Under the pieces are notes generated by a model. The model ran no database searches and was not told the origin of the DNA. It saw nothing but the letters and a program-made list of their open reading frames with translations. Shown here in pieces: positions 9,301 to 17,393 of a stretch of DNA of 64,000 bases (position 1 is the stretch's first letter; every line of letters begins with the position of its first letter). Source of the DNA: Streptosporangium sp. NBC_01495 (GTDB lineage: Bacteria; Actinomycetota; Actinomycetes; Streptosporangiales; Streptosporangiaceae); NCBI RefSeq assembly GCF_036250735.1, contig NZ_CP109430.1, forward strand, positions 5,146,001-5,210,000, written 5' to 3'. Position numbers and translations under genes: made by a program.

Positions 9301-11425
9301 CCCGGTGCTCGGACTCCGGCACGCCGGACAGGTCGACGAGGTGGACCGGCATCGGGCCCTCGGCGTGCACGCGCTGGAACGGCATCCCGTCGTCGTCGTG
9401 GAAGGTGGTCCGGAAGATCGACTGGCGGGCGGTGATGACGCCGACCGCGCGCCGCAGCGCGCCGAGGTCGAGGTCGCCCGCCACCCGCATCGTCGTCTGC
9501 GCGTGGTAGGCGATGTTGCCGGGGGCGAGCCGGTCGAGGAACCAGACCTGTTGCTGCTGCGCGGTGAGCGGCACGCGGTCGTCGTCGCCGCCGCGCTCCA
9601 TCGGGGGCAGGGCGGCGTCCGCGCCGGGGCCGCCCCGGTCGACGAGCGCGGCCAGCGCGGCGATCGTCGGATGTGCCATCAGGTCGGCGACGGTGACCTC
9701 GGCCGGCCGGCGGGCGCGGATCCGGTTGGTGATCTGCACGGCGGCGAGGGAGTGCCCGCCGAGGTCGAAGAACGAGTCGTCGACGCCGATCCGGTCGACG
9801 CGCAGCGTCCGGCTCCACAGCCGGGCCAGCTCGATCTCGGTGTCGGTGACCGGCGCGCGGAAGGGCACGTCGTCGGCGCGCCGCCACAGCTGGGACTTGG
9901 GCAGCGCGTCAGCGTCGATCTTGCCGCTGGGCAGCAGCGGGAGCGCGTCGACGACGACGTAGCGGCTGGGGATGTGGCCGGCGGGCAGGGACCGTGCCAG
10001 ATGCTCGCGGAGCCCGCCCGCGGTGGGCACCCGGTGGGAGTCGACCGGCACGACGTAGGCGATCAGCCGGGTGTCGCCGTCGTCGCCGGTCTCGGCGCGC
10101 GCGTGGGCCGCGGCGACCTCGGGGTGGGAGCACAGGTGCCGGACGACTTCCCCGGGGTGCACCCGCTGGCCCCGGATCTTCACCAGGTCGTCGGCCCGGC
10201 CGAGGATCCGCAGCACGCCGCCGGCGTCGAGGACGCCGCGGTCGCCGGTGCGGTACAGGCGCGCTCCCGCGCGGCCCGACCAGGGGTCGGGGACGAACCT
10301 GTCGGCGGTGAGGCGGGGGTCGCCGCGGTAGCCGAGCGCCACCCCGGGCCCGCCGATGTGGACCTCGCCGGACCGGCCGGGCGGGACCCGCTCCAGGTTC
10401 TCGTCGAGCAGGAGGACCTCGGTGCCCAGGATGGCCGTGCCGACGGGCAGGGTCGCTCCGCCGACGGCGGCGTCGGCGTCGGCCCCGGTGAGCGGGTGCG
10501 TCGTCGAGGTCACCGTCGTCTCGGTGAGACCGTACGCGTTGATCGTCTCGACCTGGCAGAACCTGCGCCAGGTGGCCAGCGTCGTGGCGCGGCCCATGTC
10601 GCTGCCGATGACCAGCAGGCGCAGCGAGCGGGGTATCGAGGGGAGTACGGCGTCGCCGCCCTGGTCGAGGTCGCGGACCCACTGCTCCCAGTAGGGGGTG
10701 GGGAGGTTGGCGACGGTGACCCGCTCGCGGGTGAGGAGGCCGGTGAGCTGCTCCGTGGTGATCGCCGAGGTCGGCGCGAGCACGAGCGTGGCCCCGGCCA
10801 GCAGGGTCGGGAAGATCTCCTCGAGTGCCACGTCGAAGCCGACGGTGGCGAACTGGAGGACCCGGTCCCCGCCGCTCAGCGCGTACGCCGCCCGGATGGC
10901 CCGCGCGTGCGCGCCGAGCGCGCGGTGCGGGACCTCGACGGCTTTCTGCGCGCCGGTGGTTCCCGAGGTGAACAGCACGTAGGCGAGCTGCTCGCCATGC
11001 GGTGGACGCCCGGCGAACGGCCCGGCGCCGGACTCGGGGAGCGGCCGGACGCCGGCCCGCTCGGCGACCACGGCGCCCGCCGCGTCGGTGAGGCACAGGT
11101 CGGCGGCGGCGAGCATGCGCAGCCTGCGGTCGAGCGGCAGCTGCGGGTCGACCGGCAGGAAGGCCGCGCCGGACAGCAGGACGCCGGTCAGCGCGGCGAT
11201 CAACTCCTCGCCCCTGGGCAGCATGATCGCGACCACCGTCTGCGCCCCGGTGGGGCCGGTCGGGTCACCGACGCGCGACGCGACGCTCAGCGCCCGTTCC
11301 TCCAGTTGCCGGTAGGTCAGTTCCGATGTGCCCGCCCTTACGGCGATCCGCTCGCCGCCCGCCCTCAACGACTCGGCGAGGGCGGCGCACAGAGGGTAGG
11401 AGAAAACATCGGCGTCGTCGGGCAT
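6299..11425 (-). CDS. NRPS, modules 1 and 2 (A-T-C-A-T)
   Basis: An initiating NRPS of 1708 residues with no starter condensation domain. Order: A1 (about 25-515; LFTSGTTGAQK at 151, Lys502), T1 (Ser559 in GGHS), C (about 615-1060; intact HHFVHDG at 750-756), A2 (about 1085-1590; TSGSTGLPKG at 1251) and T2 (Ser1661 in GGHS). By-eye specificity codes: A1 about D-V-E-P-L-I-A-V-T-K, with the same acidic third position as the downstream module; A2 about D-V-H-M-V-F-L-V-F-K, unassigned. I take ATG 11425. A GTG three codons upstream (11434) is possible because GGGAGG lies 4 bases before it and 13 before the ATG. Two low-complexity stretches, Pro-Glu (about 1208-1232) and Asp-Glu-Gly before T2, mark tandem codon expansions. 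The stop overlaps the next NRPS start, implying translational coupling. Confidence 0.95.
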   Translation of the reverse strand: MPDDADVFSYPLCAALAESLRAGGERIAVRAGTSELTYRQLEERALSVASRVGDPTGPTGAQTVVAIMLPRGEELIAALTGVLLSGAAFLPVDPQLPLDRRLRMLAAADLCLTDAAGAVVAERAGVRPLPESGAGPFAGRPPHGEQLAYVLFTSGTTGAQKAVEVPHRALGAHARAIRAAYALSGGDRVLQFATVGFDVALEEIFPTLLAGATLVLAPTSAITTEQLTGLLTRERVTVANLPTPYWEQWVRDLDQGGDAVLPSIPRSLRLLVIGSDMGRATTLATWRRFCQVETINAYGLTETTVTSTTHPLTGADADAAVGGATLPVGTAILGTEVLLLDENLERVPPGRSGEVHIGGPGVALGYRGDPRLTADRFVPDPWSGRAGARLYRTGDRGVLDAGGVLRILGRADDLVKIRGQRVHPGEVVRHLCSHPEVAAAHARAETGDDGDTRLIAYVVPVDSHRVPTAGGLREHLARSLPAGHIPSRYVVVDALPLLPSGKIDADALPKSQLWRRADDVPFRAPVTDTEIELARLWSRTLRVDRIGVDDSFFDLGGHSLAAVQITNRIRARRPAEVTVADLMAHPTIAALAALVDRGGPGADAALPPMERGGDDDRVPLTAQQQQVWFLDRLAPGNIAYHAQTTMRVAGDLDLGALRRAVGVITARQSIFRTTFHDDDGMPFQRVHAEGPMPVHLVDLSGVPESEHRARVEELVVRDMTTPFDLGELPLVRWTVVRLGPATHEIILVEHHFVHDGWSFGLLMRELRAAYTAEVTGEPAGLPEIEFRYADYARWQERALAGEGMRRQREHWAATLAGSPPAVSLPTTRARSRPQGFEGGMVRLEVSARTVAALRELARTHHTTLFSAMLAGFYATLWRYTRQDDLAVGSAFGNRQLAETEDVIGMFVNAVVLRCDAGGDPTFAELLRRSTATVRAATANQELPFVELVRALNPDRDPAANPYFQIMFSANDARMPDLELPGCSATVYERDNGSAKVDLNVVVIPRAEAEPGADGRLDGRVTLLWEYNSDLFAREFVAEVADSYLHLLATMTENPGARLGEVDLVGPGSRAGLLALGAGRPAAPAAAFADLFAAAVARVPDAPAISTTAGTLRYAEVAGRARSVARMLDESGAGGGAPVGVLLRRTPQALISLLGTLLSGRGYLPLDPAHPADRIAYMLADSGVRRVLVDAGTAGLLPPGDWEPLDVTALEPAPEPEPEPAPEPAPEAEPEPADGPPFRPAHPASTAWVMYTSGSTGLPKGCRVTHANLDHFVRWALAETPDGLLERTLAATALTFDVSVHEILPTLAAGGTVVLVDDLFALPSLPERLVPTQVNVVGSMLAELLREGAIPAGVRSVNFGGEAGTAPLVRLVEEAGVPMVRNLYGPTETTVFVTGGPVTADPDRPWPLGAPGPGVEVHVVDPGGHLLPRGVEGELAIGGDGVCDGYLGRARLTAERFVPDPYGRRPGGRLYLTGDRARWALDGRLEYLGRRDQQVKIRGLRVELGEIEQVLGTHPAVAAAYVVVRGEAPAQTLVAYVRPATDEPPPAKDLAAHAATKLPSGLVPRAYVVLDEIPLTTSGKVDRARLPEPPYDAEPSHDTEPRHDTGAVPGDEGDEGDGGDEAGGDRAPWAELERTMSGIWAEILEVPRVDRHDNLFLLGGHSLAVLRIRHRLKASTGMDLPVADFFAHPTVAELVGHLAVTPPVEEVPA
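7735..7800 (-). repeat. Short Pro-Glu codon repeats in adenylation domain 2
   Basis: A run of imperfect 6- and 12-base units (variants of TTCGGGCGCGGG on the plus strand) encodes alternating Pro-Glu and Pro-Ala dipeptides at about residues 1211-1232 of the first NRPS, just before the A3 core. It occupies the same structural position as the 30-bp repeat in the downstream NRPS, so two of three A domains have an expanded loop at the same site. Confidence 0.75.
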
Positions 11426-12325
11426 GGGGTCCACACAGCCTCCCTGATCGTCAACCGCGCTCAAGCGACGCCGGGCATGTGAGAACGGCACGCGGGGCTC
11501 ACCGAATGAGCCGTGCGCGGCGTCGAACCGCCTCACCGGGCATCGGCGAACCGCCGCCCGAAACTTTGGATGTCCCCTGGTAGATTTCGGCGGCCCCACA
11601 CACACCGAACCAAGGCATGAAAACCCGGATCTACTCGGACCCTTATCTGCTGAGTTATGGTCCGATCGCGACGCGGATAACGTCCGGGCTACTGTCGTTT
11701 ACCCGCCGCACTCTCATTTCCAGAGCCATAGCAGAGCACAGCGGGTTGTCACCTAACAACCCCACAAGACCTTTTTGTTATTTTCGCTATGTATTGGAAA
11801 TATGGGCCTTGTCGTCCGTTCGAAATTGTTGTATTGATTCCATCCGGCCCGTCGCCCGCGGCGGGCGAAGACCGGGTTTCACGAGCCGACGAACTGGCAG
11901 GCGGCGATGTTTTCGCAGGTGAGCGCCTTGACCTGAAGTGCCGGACGAGAGTGGGCCGGCCGTTCGGAGCGGGAGCCTCGCGGGAGGCCGCGATTCCCGG
12001 CGGCGGCAGGGGTGCGCCGGAAAGATCACGCCGCCGCGCGGCCCGGTGGCCCGGTACCCCCTCCGAGCCGGCCCGCGAGCGGCGTCCCCGCCGGACGGGC
12101 CCACAGAAAATTGGAACCGTCCATTGACGCGGATAGATGGCCTGGTGCATCATTCAGGCGTCGTCAGGCCGGTTTATCGATGATTTTTGCCGACGCCGTG
12201 ATTCTTATATCCATCGTGCCATTCTCCGGGATGCATAACACGGTGACAGTCCGACTCCCGAGAGCGAATGACGCTGGTCAGGCTGCCATCCGGTAATCGG
12301 AATTTTACGATCAAAGGAACGGGCA
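11426..12325. promoter_or_regulatory. Divergent 0.9 kb control region between the NRPS operon and argHG
   Basis: No credible gene is seen in these 900 bases, although open frames exist on both strands. The region is locally AT-rich (about 11600-11830 and 12100-12310), unlike the flanking genes. It holds a 7-bp inverted repeat with a 6-base loop at 11743-11762 (GGGTTGT/ACAACCC). It also holds ATGCATAA at 12231-12238, which resembles half of an actinobacterial ARG box; a full box is not evident. It must contain the promoters of both transcription units. No pathway-specific regulator gene lies next to it. Confidence 0.6.
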
Positions 12326-13873
12326 TTGACTGACAAGTTATGGGGCGGTCGCTTTGACGAGGACATCACCAAGGACGTTCTCGACTACACCCTCACCGTG
12401 GACGTCGACGAGCGGCTCGTCTTCGCGGACCTGTGGCAGGACATCGCGCATGTGCTGATGCTGGGCGTCCGGGGAATCGTCACCGGCGAGGTCACCCGGG
12501 CCCTGCTCGGCTCGCTGCTCCGGCTGTGGGACCGGAGCGAGCGCGGGGAGCTGCGGCTGCGCCCCGAGCTCGAGGACGTCCACTTCAACATCGAGCAGAA
12601 GGTCATCGAGGATCTGGGGCGTGAGACCGGCGGCCACCTGCAGACCGCGCGGTCACGCAACGACCAGGTGTCCACGGACACCCGCATGTACCTGCGGCGG
12701 GTCCAGCTCGACGCGGTCGCGGCGAACCTGGAGCTGATCGGTGAGCTGCTCGGCTTCCCCGAGGAGGACCTGCTCGCGATCCTGCCCGGCTACACCCACA
12801 GCCAGGCCGCCCAGCCGATCTCCGTCGCCTTCTGGAAGACCGCGCACGCGAGCATGCTCCTGCGTGACGTGCGCCGGCTGCGCGACGTGTTCGGCCGGAC
12901 GGACGAGTCCCCCCTGGGCTCCTGCGCGCTGGCCGGCACGTCCTTCGCGATCGACCGCGAGCTCACCGCCCGGCTGCTCGGGTTCTCCGGCGTGCTCGGC
13001 CACGCGCTGGACGCCACCAGCGCCCGCGACCATCTCATCGAGAGCGCCTCGGCCTTCGCGATCGGCGGCAACAACCTGTCCCGCATGGCCGAGGAGATCG
13101 TCATGTGGAGCGGGCACGAGTACAGCCTGGTCGAGGTCTCCGACGCCTACGCCACGGGCAGCTCGATCATGCCCCAGAAGAAGAACCCGGTCGTCGCCGA
13201 GCTGGCCAGGGGGCGCACCGGGCGGACGGTGGGCACCCTCGTCCAGCTCCTCACCATGTCCAAGGGGGTGACCCTCGGCTACAGCTGCGACCTCCAGGAG
13301 GACAAGCCGTACCTGTGGCACGCCATCGACACCTACCTCTCGACCCTCCGCATCGTGGCCGGGCAGACCCGGGGGCTGCGCTTCGACGGCACCCGGGGCG
13401 AGGAGCTGTGCTGGGACAACTTCTCCACGGCCACCGAGCTGGCCAACCACCTGGTCGCCGACCGGGGGCTCGCGTTCCGCGAGGCGCACCACGTCAGCGG
13501 CGCGCTCGTCTCGGCCCTCCTCAAGCGGGGCGCGACGCTGCGGGACACGGCCGCCGGCGCGGAGATCCTCGCCGGGCTCGGCCATCCCGTGCCCGAACCC
13601 GTGCTCGCCCACCTCCTCGCGCCCCGGACCGCGGTGGCCGGCTACACCAGCCCCGGCGGCACCTCGCCGCGGAGCGTCACGGCCGTGCGCGCCGAGCTGC
13701 ACGCGGCGGTGACCGCCCACGCCGCCTGGCTCGACGGGACACGGCGAAGGCTCCGGAGCGCGTACGAGGCCGCCTTCCGCGCGGCCCGCGACGTCGCCGG
13801 CGGAGCCGACGTCGGCGAGGCCCTCGGCCGGATCGCCCCCGACCTGCCCACGCTCAACGGAGGCCCGTCATGA
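12326..13873 (+). CDS. argH: Argininosuccinate lyase, divergent paralogue
   Basis: A fumarase/aspartase-superfamily lyase of 515 residues, longer than usual ArgH (about 460-480). The reaction expected is argininosuccinate to arginine plus fumarate. Catalytic parts are kept: RSRNDQV near 109, GYTH near 154, the mobile signature GSSIMPQKKNP near 278, and Tyr/Gln/Lys of the substrate loop (GYSCDLQEDK). Several normally invariant stretches have changed. The N-terminal FNASI..FD is YTLTVDVD here, DIxGSxAH is DLWQDIAH, THLQRAQP is THSQAAQP and LAYNKD is LGYSCD. The TTG start has AAAGGA seven bases upstream. argG follows with an ATGA overlap. Order argH-argG, opposite to an NRPS operon and apart from other arg genes, suggests a pathway copy rather than the housekeeping one. 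Altered substrate scope is an inference. Confidence 0.88.
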   Translation: MTDKLWGGRFDEDITKDVLDYTLTVDVDERLVFADLWQDIAHVLMLGVRGIVTGEVTRALLGSLLRLWDRSERGELRLRPELEDVHFNIEQKVIEDLGRETGGHLQTARSRNDQVSTDTRMYLRRVQLDAVAANLELIGELLGFPEEDLLAILPGYTHSQAAQPISVAFWKTAHASMLLRDVRRLRDVFGRTDESPLGSCALAGTSFAIDRELTARLLGFSGVLGHALDATSARDHLIESASAFAIGGNNLSRMAEEIVMWSGHEYSLVEVSDAYATGSSIMPQKKNPVVAELARGRTGRTVGTLVQLLTMSKGVTLGYSCDLQEDKPYLWHAIDTYLSTLRIVAGQTRGLRFDGTRGEELCWDNFSTATELANHLVADRGLAFREAHHVSGALVSALLKRGATLRDTAAGAEILAGLGHPVPEPVLAHLLAPRTAVAGYTSPGGTSPRSVTAVRAELHAAVTAHAAWLDGTRRRLRSAYEAAFRAARDVAGGADVGEALGRIAPDLPTLNGGPS

Positions 13874-15048
13874 AGATCGTTCTGGCCTACTCCGGCGGCC
13901 TCGACACGTCCGTGGCCCTGCACTGGCTCCAGCGGCGCCACGACGCCGAGATCATCGCGTTCTGCGCGGACATCGGCCAGCTGGAGTCGCTGGAGACCGT
14001 GCGGGAACGGGCGCTGCGTACCGGCGCCTCGAAGGTCTACGTGGAGCCGCTCACCGAGCGGTACCTGAGGGATTTCGCGCTGCCCGCCCTGCAAGCACAC
14101 GCGCGTTACGAGAACAAGTACCTGCTGGCCGCGCCGCTCTCCCGGCCGTTGATCGCCCAGCGCATGGTCGAGATCGCCCGCGCCGAGGGCGCCGACGCCG
14201 TGGCGCACGGGGCCACCGGCAAGGGCAACGACCAGGTGCGGTTCTTCACCAGCGTGACCGCTCTCGATCCGGGGCTGCGGGTGCTGGCGCCGGTCATCGA
14301 CTGGGAACTGACCACCCGCGAGACGGAGATCGCCTACGCGCGGGAACACGGCATCGAGGTGTCGGTCAGCAAGGAGAACCCGTACAGCATCGACACCAAC
14401 ATCTGGGGCACCAGCATCGAGTGCGGTGAGCTCGACGACATCGACCGGCCGCCGCCCGGCCACGCCTGGCAGCTGACCGCCGACCCCAAGACCGCCCCCG
14501 ACCGGGCCGAGCACGTCACGGTGGGCTTCGAGGCGGGGATCCCCGTCTCCCTCGACGGCGACAAGCTGGAGCCGGCCGACCTGGTGTCCCGCCTGACGGC
14601 GATCGCCGCCCGCCACGGCGTGGGGCGAATCGACATCGTCGAGAGCCGGATCGTGGGTTTCAAGACCCGCGGCATCTACGAGGCGCCGGCGGCGACCGTG
14701 CTGATGGCCGCGCACGAGGAACTGGAGGCGATCGTCCTCGACCGTGAGACGCTGCACCACAAGCAGGGCCTCGCGCAGCGCTACGCCGAACTCGCCTACT
14801 ACGGTTACTGGTTCTCCGACCTGCGCCGCGCCCTGGACGGTTTCGTCTCCACGTTGCAGCCGCGGGTGACGGGCGAGGTGACCGTCGAGCTCTACAAGGG
14901 GACCTGCGCCATCGTCGGCCGCCGCTCGCCGAACTCCCGCTACAGCGACTCGCTCGCCACCTACGAGGCGGGAGACACCTTCGACCACCGGGCGGGCGCG
15001 GGTTTCGCCTACGTGTGGTCGCTGCCACTCAGGGGCTCCCCGCGCTGA
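13870..15048 (+). CDS. argG: Argininosuccinate synthase
   Basis: A 392-residue ATP-dependent ligase joining citrulline (or a related ureido compound) to aspartate. It has the PP-loop AYSGGLDTS at 6-14, GATGKGNDQVRF near 116-127 for citrulline and aspartate, YSIDTNIWG and SIECGELDD near 172-188, and KTRGIYEAPA near 261. It is closer to the family consensus than the adjacent ArgH, though the normally Leu-Glu-Asp-Pro segment after SIECG is altered to LDDI. Translation is coupled to argH by an ATGA overlap, so the two steps are made in equal amounts. Likely role: supply of arginine or a guanidino building block for the adjacent NRPS. That role is inferred from position. Confidence 0.95.
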   Translation: MKIVLAYSGGLDTSVALHWLQRRHDAEIIAFCADIGQLESLETVRERALRTGASKVYVEPLTERYLRDFALPALQAHARYENKYLLAAPLSRPLIAQRMVEIARAEGADAVAHGATGKGNDQVRFFTSVTALDPGLRVLAPVIDWELTTRETEIAYAREHGIEVSVSKENPYSIDTNIWGTSIECGELDDIDRPPPGHAWQLTADPKTAPDRAEHVTVGFEAGIPVSLDGDKLEPADLVSRLTAIAARHGVGRIDIVESRIVGFKTRGIYEAPAATVLMAAHEELEAIVLDRETLHHKQGLAQRYAELAYYGYWFSDLRRALDGFVSTLQPRVTGEVTVELYKGTCAIVGRRSPNSRYSDSLATYEAGDTFDHRAGAGFAYVWSLPLRGSPR

Positions 15049-15128
15049 CCCGCGCGACGGGGCACTGACCGCGTGACAAGCCCCGATCCCGGGCGTTCGC
15101 CCGGCGGCGACGGCCGCCGGGCCCGGCC

Positions 15129-15191
15129 TCAGCGGGCGACGGTCAGAACGATCTTTCCGGTGGTGCGGCCGGTCTCGCCCAGCTCGTGCGC
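15129..15191 (-). pseudogene. C-terminal scrap of a quinone oxidoreductase
   Basis: On the minus strand the last 21 codons before a TGA at 15129-15131 read RAHELGETGRTTGKIVLTVA plus Arg. This is the characteristic end of zinc-type NADPH:quinone reductases (a nucleotide-binding fold protein of about 310 residues). Nothing of the rest of the protein is seen upstream, where a long hairpin and then the MarR gene lie. It is a deletion remnant left next to argG. Confidence 0.7.
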
Positions 15192-15235
15192 CCGGCGGCG
15201 TCGCGCCGCGGATCGGGCGCGACGCCGCCGGGCGC
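15188..15235. terminator. 20-bp perfect inverted repeat, likely bidirectional terminator
   Basis: Arms 15188-15207 (GCGCCCGGCGGCGTCGCGCC) and 15216-15235 are exact reverse complements around an 8-base loop. There is no T tract, as is common for high-GC actinobacterial terminators. It separates the converging ends of argG and the MarR gene. Confidence 0.7.
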
Positions 15236-15284
15236 CCGAGGCGGGCGTCACGTCCCGCGGACGTCGCACGGAGCGGCCGGTGGA

Positions 15285-15800
15285 CTACCCGTGGGTTCCC
15301 GTGGAGCCTTCCTCACCGCCGGACGCGGACTTGAGCCGGTGGGTCTCGGCGGCGGTGCCGCGCTCGGCTGTTCTCATGAATCGGACGAGGGCGCCGAGCT
15401 CCTCGTCGTCGAAGGCGCCAAGGTCGTCCCGCGTACGTGCGATCAGTCCCGAGTAGGCGGCGGTGACCCGGTCGAGGCCCTCCCGGGTGGGCTCGATGAG
15501 CACCCGCCTGCGGTCGCCGGGGTCGGCCACCCGCCGGACGCAGCCCGCGGCGACAAGCCGGTCGATCATGCGTGAGGCCGATCCGGTGGTGAGGTTCACG
15601 TGTTTGGCCAGAACACTCGGTGTCGTCGGGCCGTGATGGCCCAGCACGTGCAGGCACTGCACATCGGTGTCGGTGACACCCAGCCGGCCGGCGACAACGT
15701 TGTTGAGCCGCACGACCTGGATCGCCCAGGCGGGTATCGCGTCTCCGACGAGCTCGGCGAGCAGCGCTTCCCTGTCCGGGCCCGGGTTCGGCTTCGTCAT
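15285..15800 (-). CDS. MarR-family repressor of the adjacent MFS/P450 unit
   Basis: A winged-helix regulator of about 171 residues. The helix-turn-helix runs through PSVLAKHVNLTTGSASRMID and the wing through ADPGDRRRVLIEPT, a standard MarR DxRxxxxxLT region. I chose ATG 15798-15800, as the 14 residues upstream are non-conserved and would overlap the operator. The gene is divergent from a drug-type MFS pump 132 bases away. The gap carries three short palindromes of one family, so autorepression and control of the pump are likely. The ligand is unknown. Confidence 0.93.
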   Translation of the reverse strand: MTKPNPGPDREALLAELVGDAIPAWAIQVVRLNNVVAGRLGVTDTDVQCLHVLGHHGPTTPSVLAKHVNLTTGSASRMIDRLVAAGCVRRVADPGDRRRVLIEPTREGLDRVTAAYSGLIARTRDDLGAFDDEELGALVRFMRTAERGTAAETHRLKSASGGEEGSTGTHG

Positions 15801-15825
15801 CGTGACACCCACTCCATCCAATATC

Positions 15826-15887
15826 GCTGCGTCGCGCAGCAATCTTGTAGTACATTTACTGCGTGACGCAGCTACTGTGTTGCGCAG
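15826..15887. promoter_or_regulatory. Triple palindromic operator for the MarR regulator
   Basis: Three related palindromes lie between the divergent starts: GCTGCGTCGCGCAGC (15826-15840), CTGCGTGACGCAG (15859-15871, perfect) and CTGTGTTGCGCAG (15875-15887). All share CTGCGT/ACGCAG half-sites, and the two on the right are 16 bases apart centre to centre. They are the expected binding sites of the MarR protein encoded to the left. Confidence 0.82.
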
Positions 15888-15932
15888 TCACATTATCGCA
15901 CCACCCACCTGCCCTGAGGAGTACAGCGCGGT

Positions 15933-17393
15933 ATGACCACATCCACCCGCCCCCATGACAGCGGCGCTACAACTTCCCTCCTGTCCGGGCGCGCGGCATT
16001 CGTCGTTCTGACCGTGATCCTCATCGCGGCCTTCATGGAGCTCCTCGACGCCACGATCGTCAGCGTGGCGGCCCCCGCGATCGCCGAGGACCTGGGTTCC
16101 GGTGAGGCAGCCCTGCAGTGGATGCTGGCCGGGTACACGCTCTCCGCCGGAGCGGGCCTCATCACCGGTGGCCGCGTCGGCGACCAGTTCGGCCGCCGCC
16201 GCGTGTTCCTCCTCGGACTGGCCGCGTTCACGCTCGCCTCGGCCGGATGCGGTCTGGCGCCGAACTCCGGCGTGCTGGTCGGCATGCGCGTCGCGCAGGG
16301 TCTGGCGGCCGGACTGATGATCCCGCAGGTGTTCGGCATCATCCGCGCCTCGTTCGAGCCCGGCGCACGCGCGAAGGCGCTCGGCGCCTACGGTGCCGTG
16401 CTCGGCCTGGCCTCGGTGGCCGGACCGCTGTTCGGCGGGATCCTGGTCGAGGCCGACCTCTTCGGCCTGGGCTGGCGGGCGATCTTCTGGGTGAACGTTC
16501 CGATCGCGATCGTCGGACTGGTCGTGGGAGCCCGGTTCATACCCGAGTCCCGGGTGCCGGGCGGTGCCCGGCTGGACCTGCCGGGCGCGGCCCTCGCCGC
16601 CGCCGCGGCGGTGCTCCTGCTCCTGCCCCTCATGCAGGGACGCGACTGGGGCTGGCCCTGGTGGGGCTTTCTCATCCTGGCACTCTCGGTTCCGGCGGTG
16701 GCCCTGTTCCTCCTCAGGGAGCGGCGACTGGTCGCACGCGGCGGGCAGCCGATCCTCGACCCCGCCCTCCTCCGGGTGCGGGCCTTCGCCGGTGGCCTGT
16801 CCGTCTCCCTGCTGTTCTTCGGAGCACTCGGTTCCTTCTTCCTCCTGCTGTCGCTCTATCTTCAGCTGGGCACCGGACGCACCGCGCTCGAAACCGGCCT
16901 CGTGATCCTGCCCTATGCCATCGGCTCGATCATCACCTCCGGGATCGGCGTCCGGTTCGCCCAACGCGCCCTGCTCGTGTCGGGCGCACTGGTCCTGGCC
17001 GCGTCCCAGATCATCCTTCTCCTCGTCGTCCGTGGCGGCGCCGACCCCTCCTACTGGGCGCTCGCCACCCCGCTGTTCGTAGGAGGTCTTGGTCTGGGCC
17101 TCACCGCCCCGTCCCTGATCAACATCGTTCTCGCCGGCGTACCCGCCAAGGACGCCGGAGCCGCGGGCGGTGTCCTCACCACCGTCGGCCAGATCGGCAA
17201 CGCGCTCGGGGTCGCAGTACTCGGGGTCGTGTTCTTCGCCCGGCTGGAAGGCTCCCTCACCGACGGAGGCACCGGCCTCATCGCCTACGGCGACGCCTTC
17301 ACCACGATCCTGCCCTGGCAGGTCGCCTGCTACCTCGCCGCGGCCGCGCTCATGTTCCTGCTGCCCAGGCGGGCGAACGCCTCTCATGGGTAA
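15933..17393 (+). CDS. DHA2-family (14-TM) MFS drug efflux pump
   Basis: A proton-antiport efflux protein of 486 residues with about 14 hydrophobic segments. It carries the DHA2 motifs: MELLDATIVSVAAPAI in TM1 and GGRVGDQFGRRRVFL in the TM2-TM3 loop (motif A). The ATG follows GAGGAG by 11 bases. It is divergent from a MarR regulator with three operator palindromes between, and is followed 99 bases later by a P450 in the same direction. The unit therefore looks like an inducible toxin or metabolite response: export plus oxidation. The substrate cannot be read from sequence. Confidence 0.93.
   Translation: MTTSTRPHDSGATTSLLSGRAAFVVLTVILIAAFMELLDATIVSVAAPAIAEDLGSGEAALQWMLAGYTLSAGAGLITGGRVGDQFGRRRVFLLGLAAFTLASAGCGLAPNSGVLVGMRVAQGLAAGLMIPQVFGIIRASFEPGARAKALGAYGAVLGLASVAGPLFGGILVEADLFGLGWRAIFWVNVPIAIVGLVVGARFIPESRVPGGARLDLPGAALAAAAAVLLLLPLMQGRDWGWPWWGFLILALSVPAVALFLLRERRLVARGGQPILDPALLRVRAFAGGLSVSLLFFGALGSFFLLLSLYLQLGTGRTALETGLVILPYAIGSIITSGIGVRFAQRALLVSGALVLAASQIILLLVVRGGADPSYWALATPLFVGGLGLGLTAPSLINIVLAGVPAKDAGAAGGVLTTVGQIGNALGVAVLGVVFFARLEGSLTDGGTGLIAYGDAFTTILPWQVACYLAAAALMFLLPRRANASHG

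Noticed and set aside
6338-11482. Long plus-strand frames of 828-873 codons
   Set aside because: Antisense shadows of the NRPS genes created by high GC at third positions.
11787-12104. Frames within the NRPS/argH control region
   Set aside because: No motif, poor codon pattern and no ribosome site; the region is AT-rich and divergently flanked.
12231-12238. A full ARG box upstream of argH
   Set aside because: Only the half-site ATGCATAA is present, and no matching second half at the right spacing was found.
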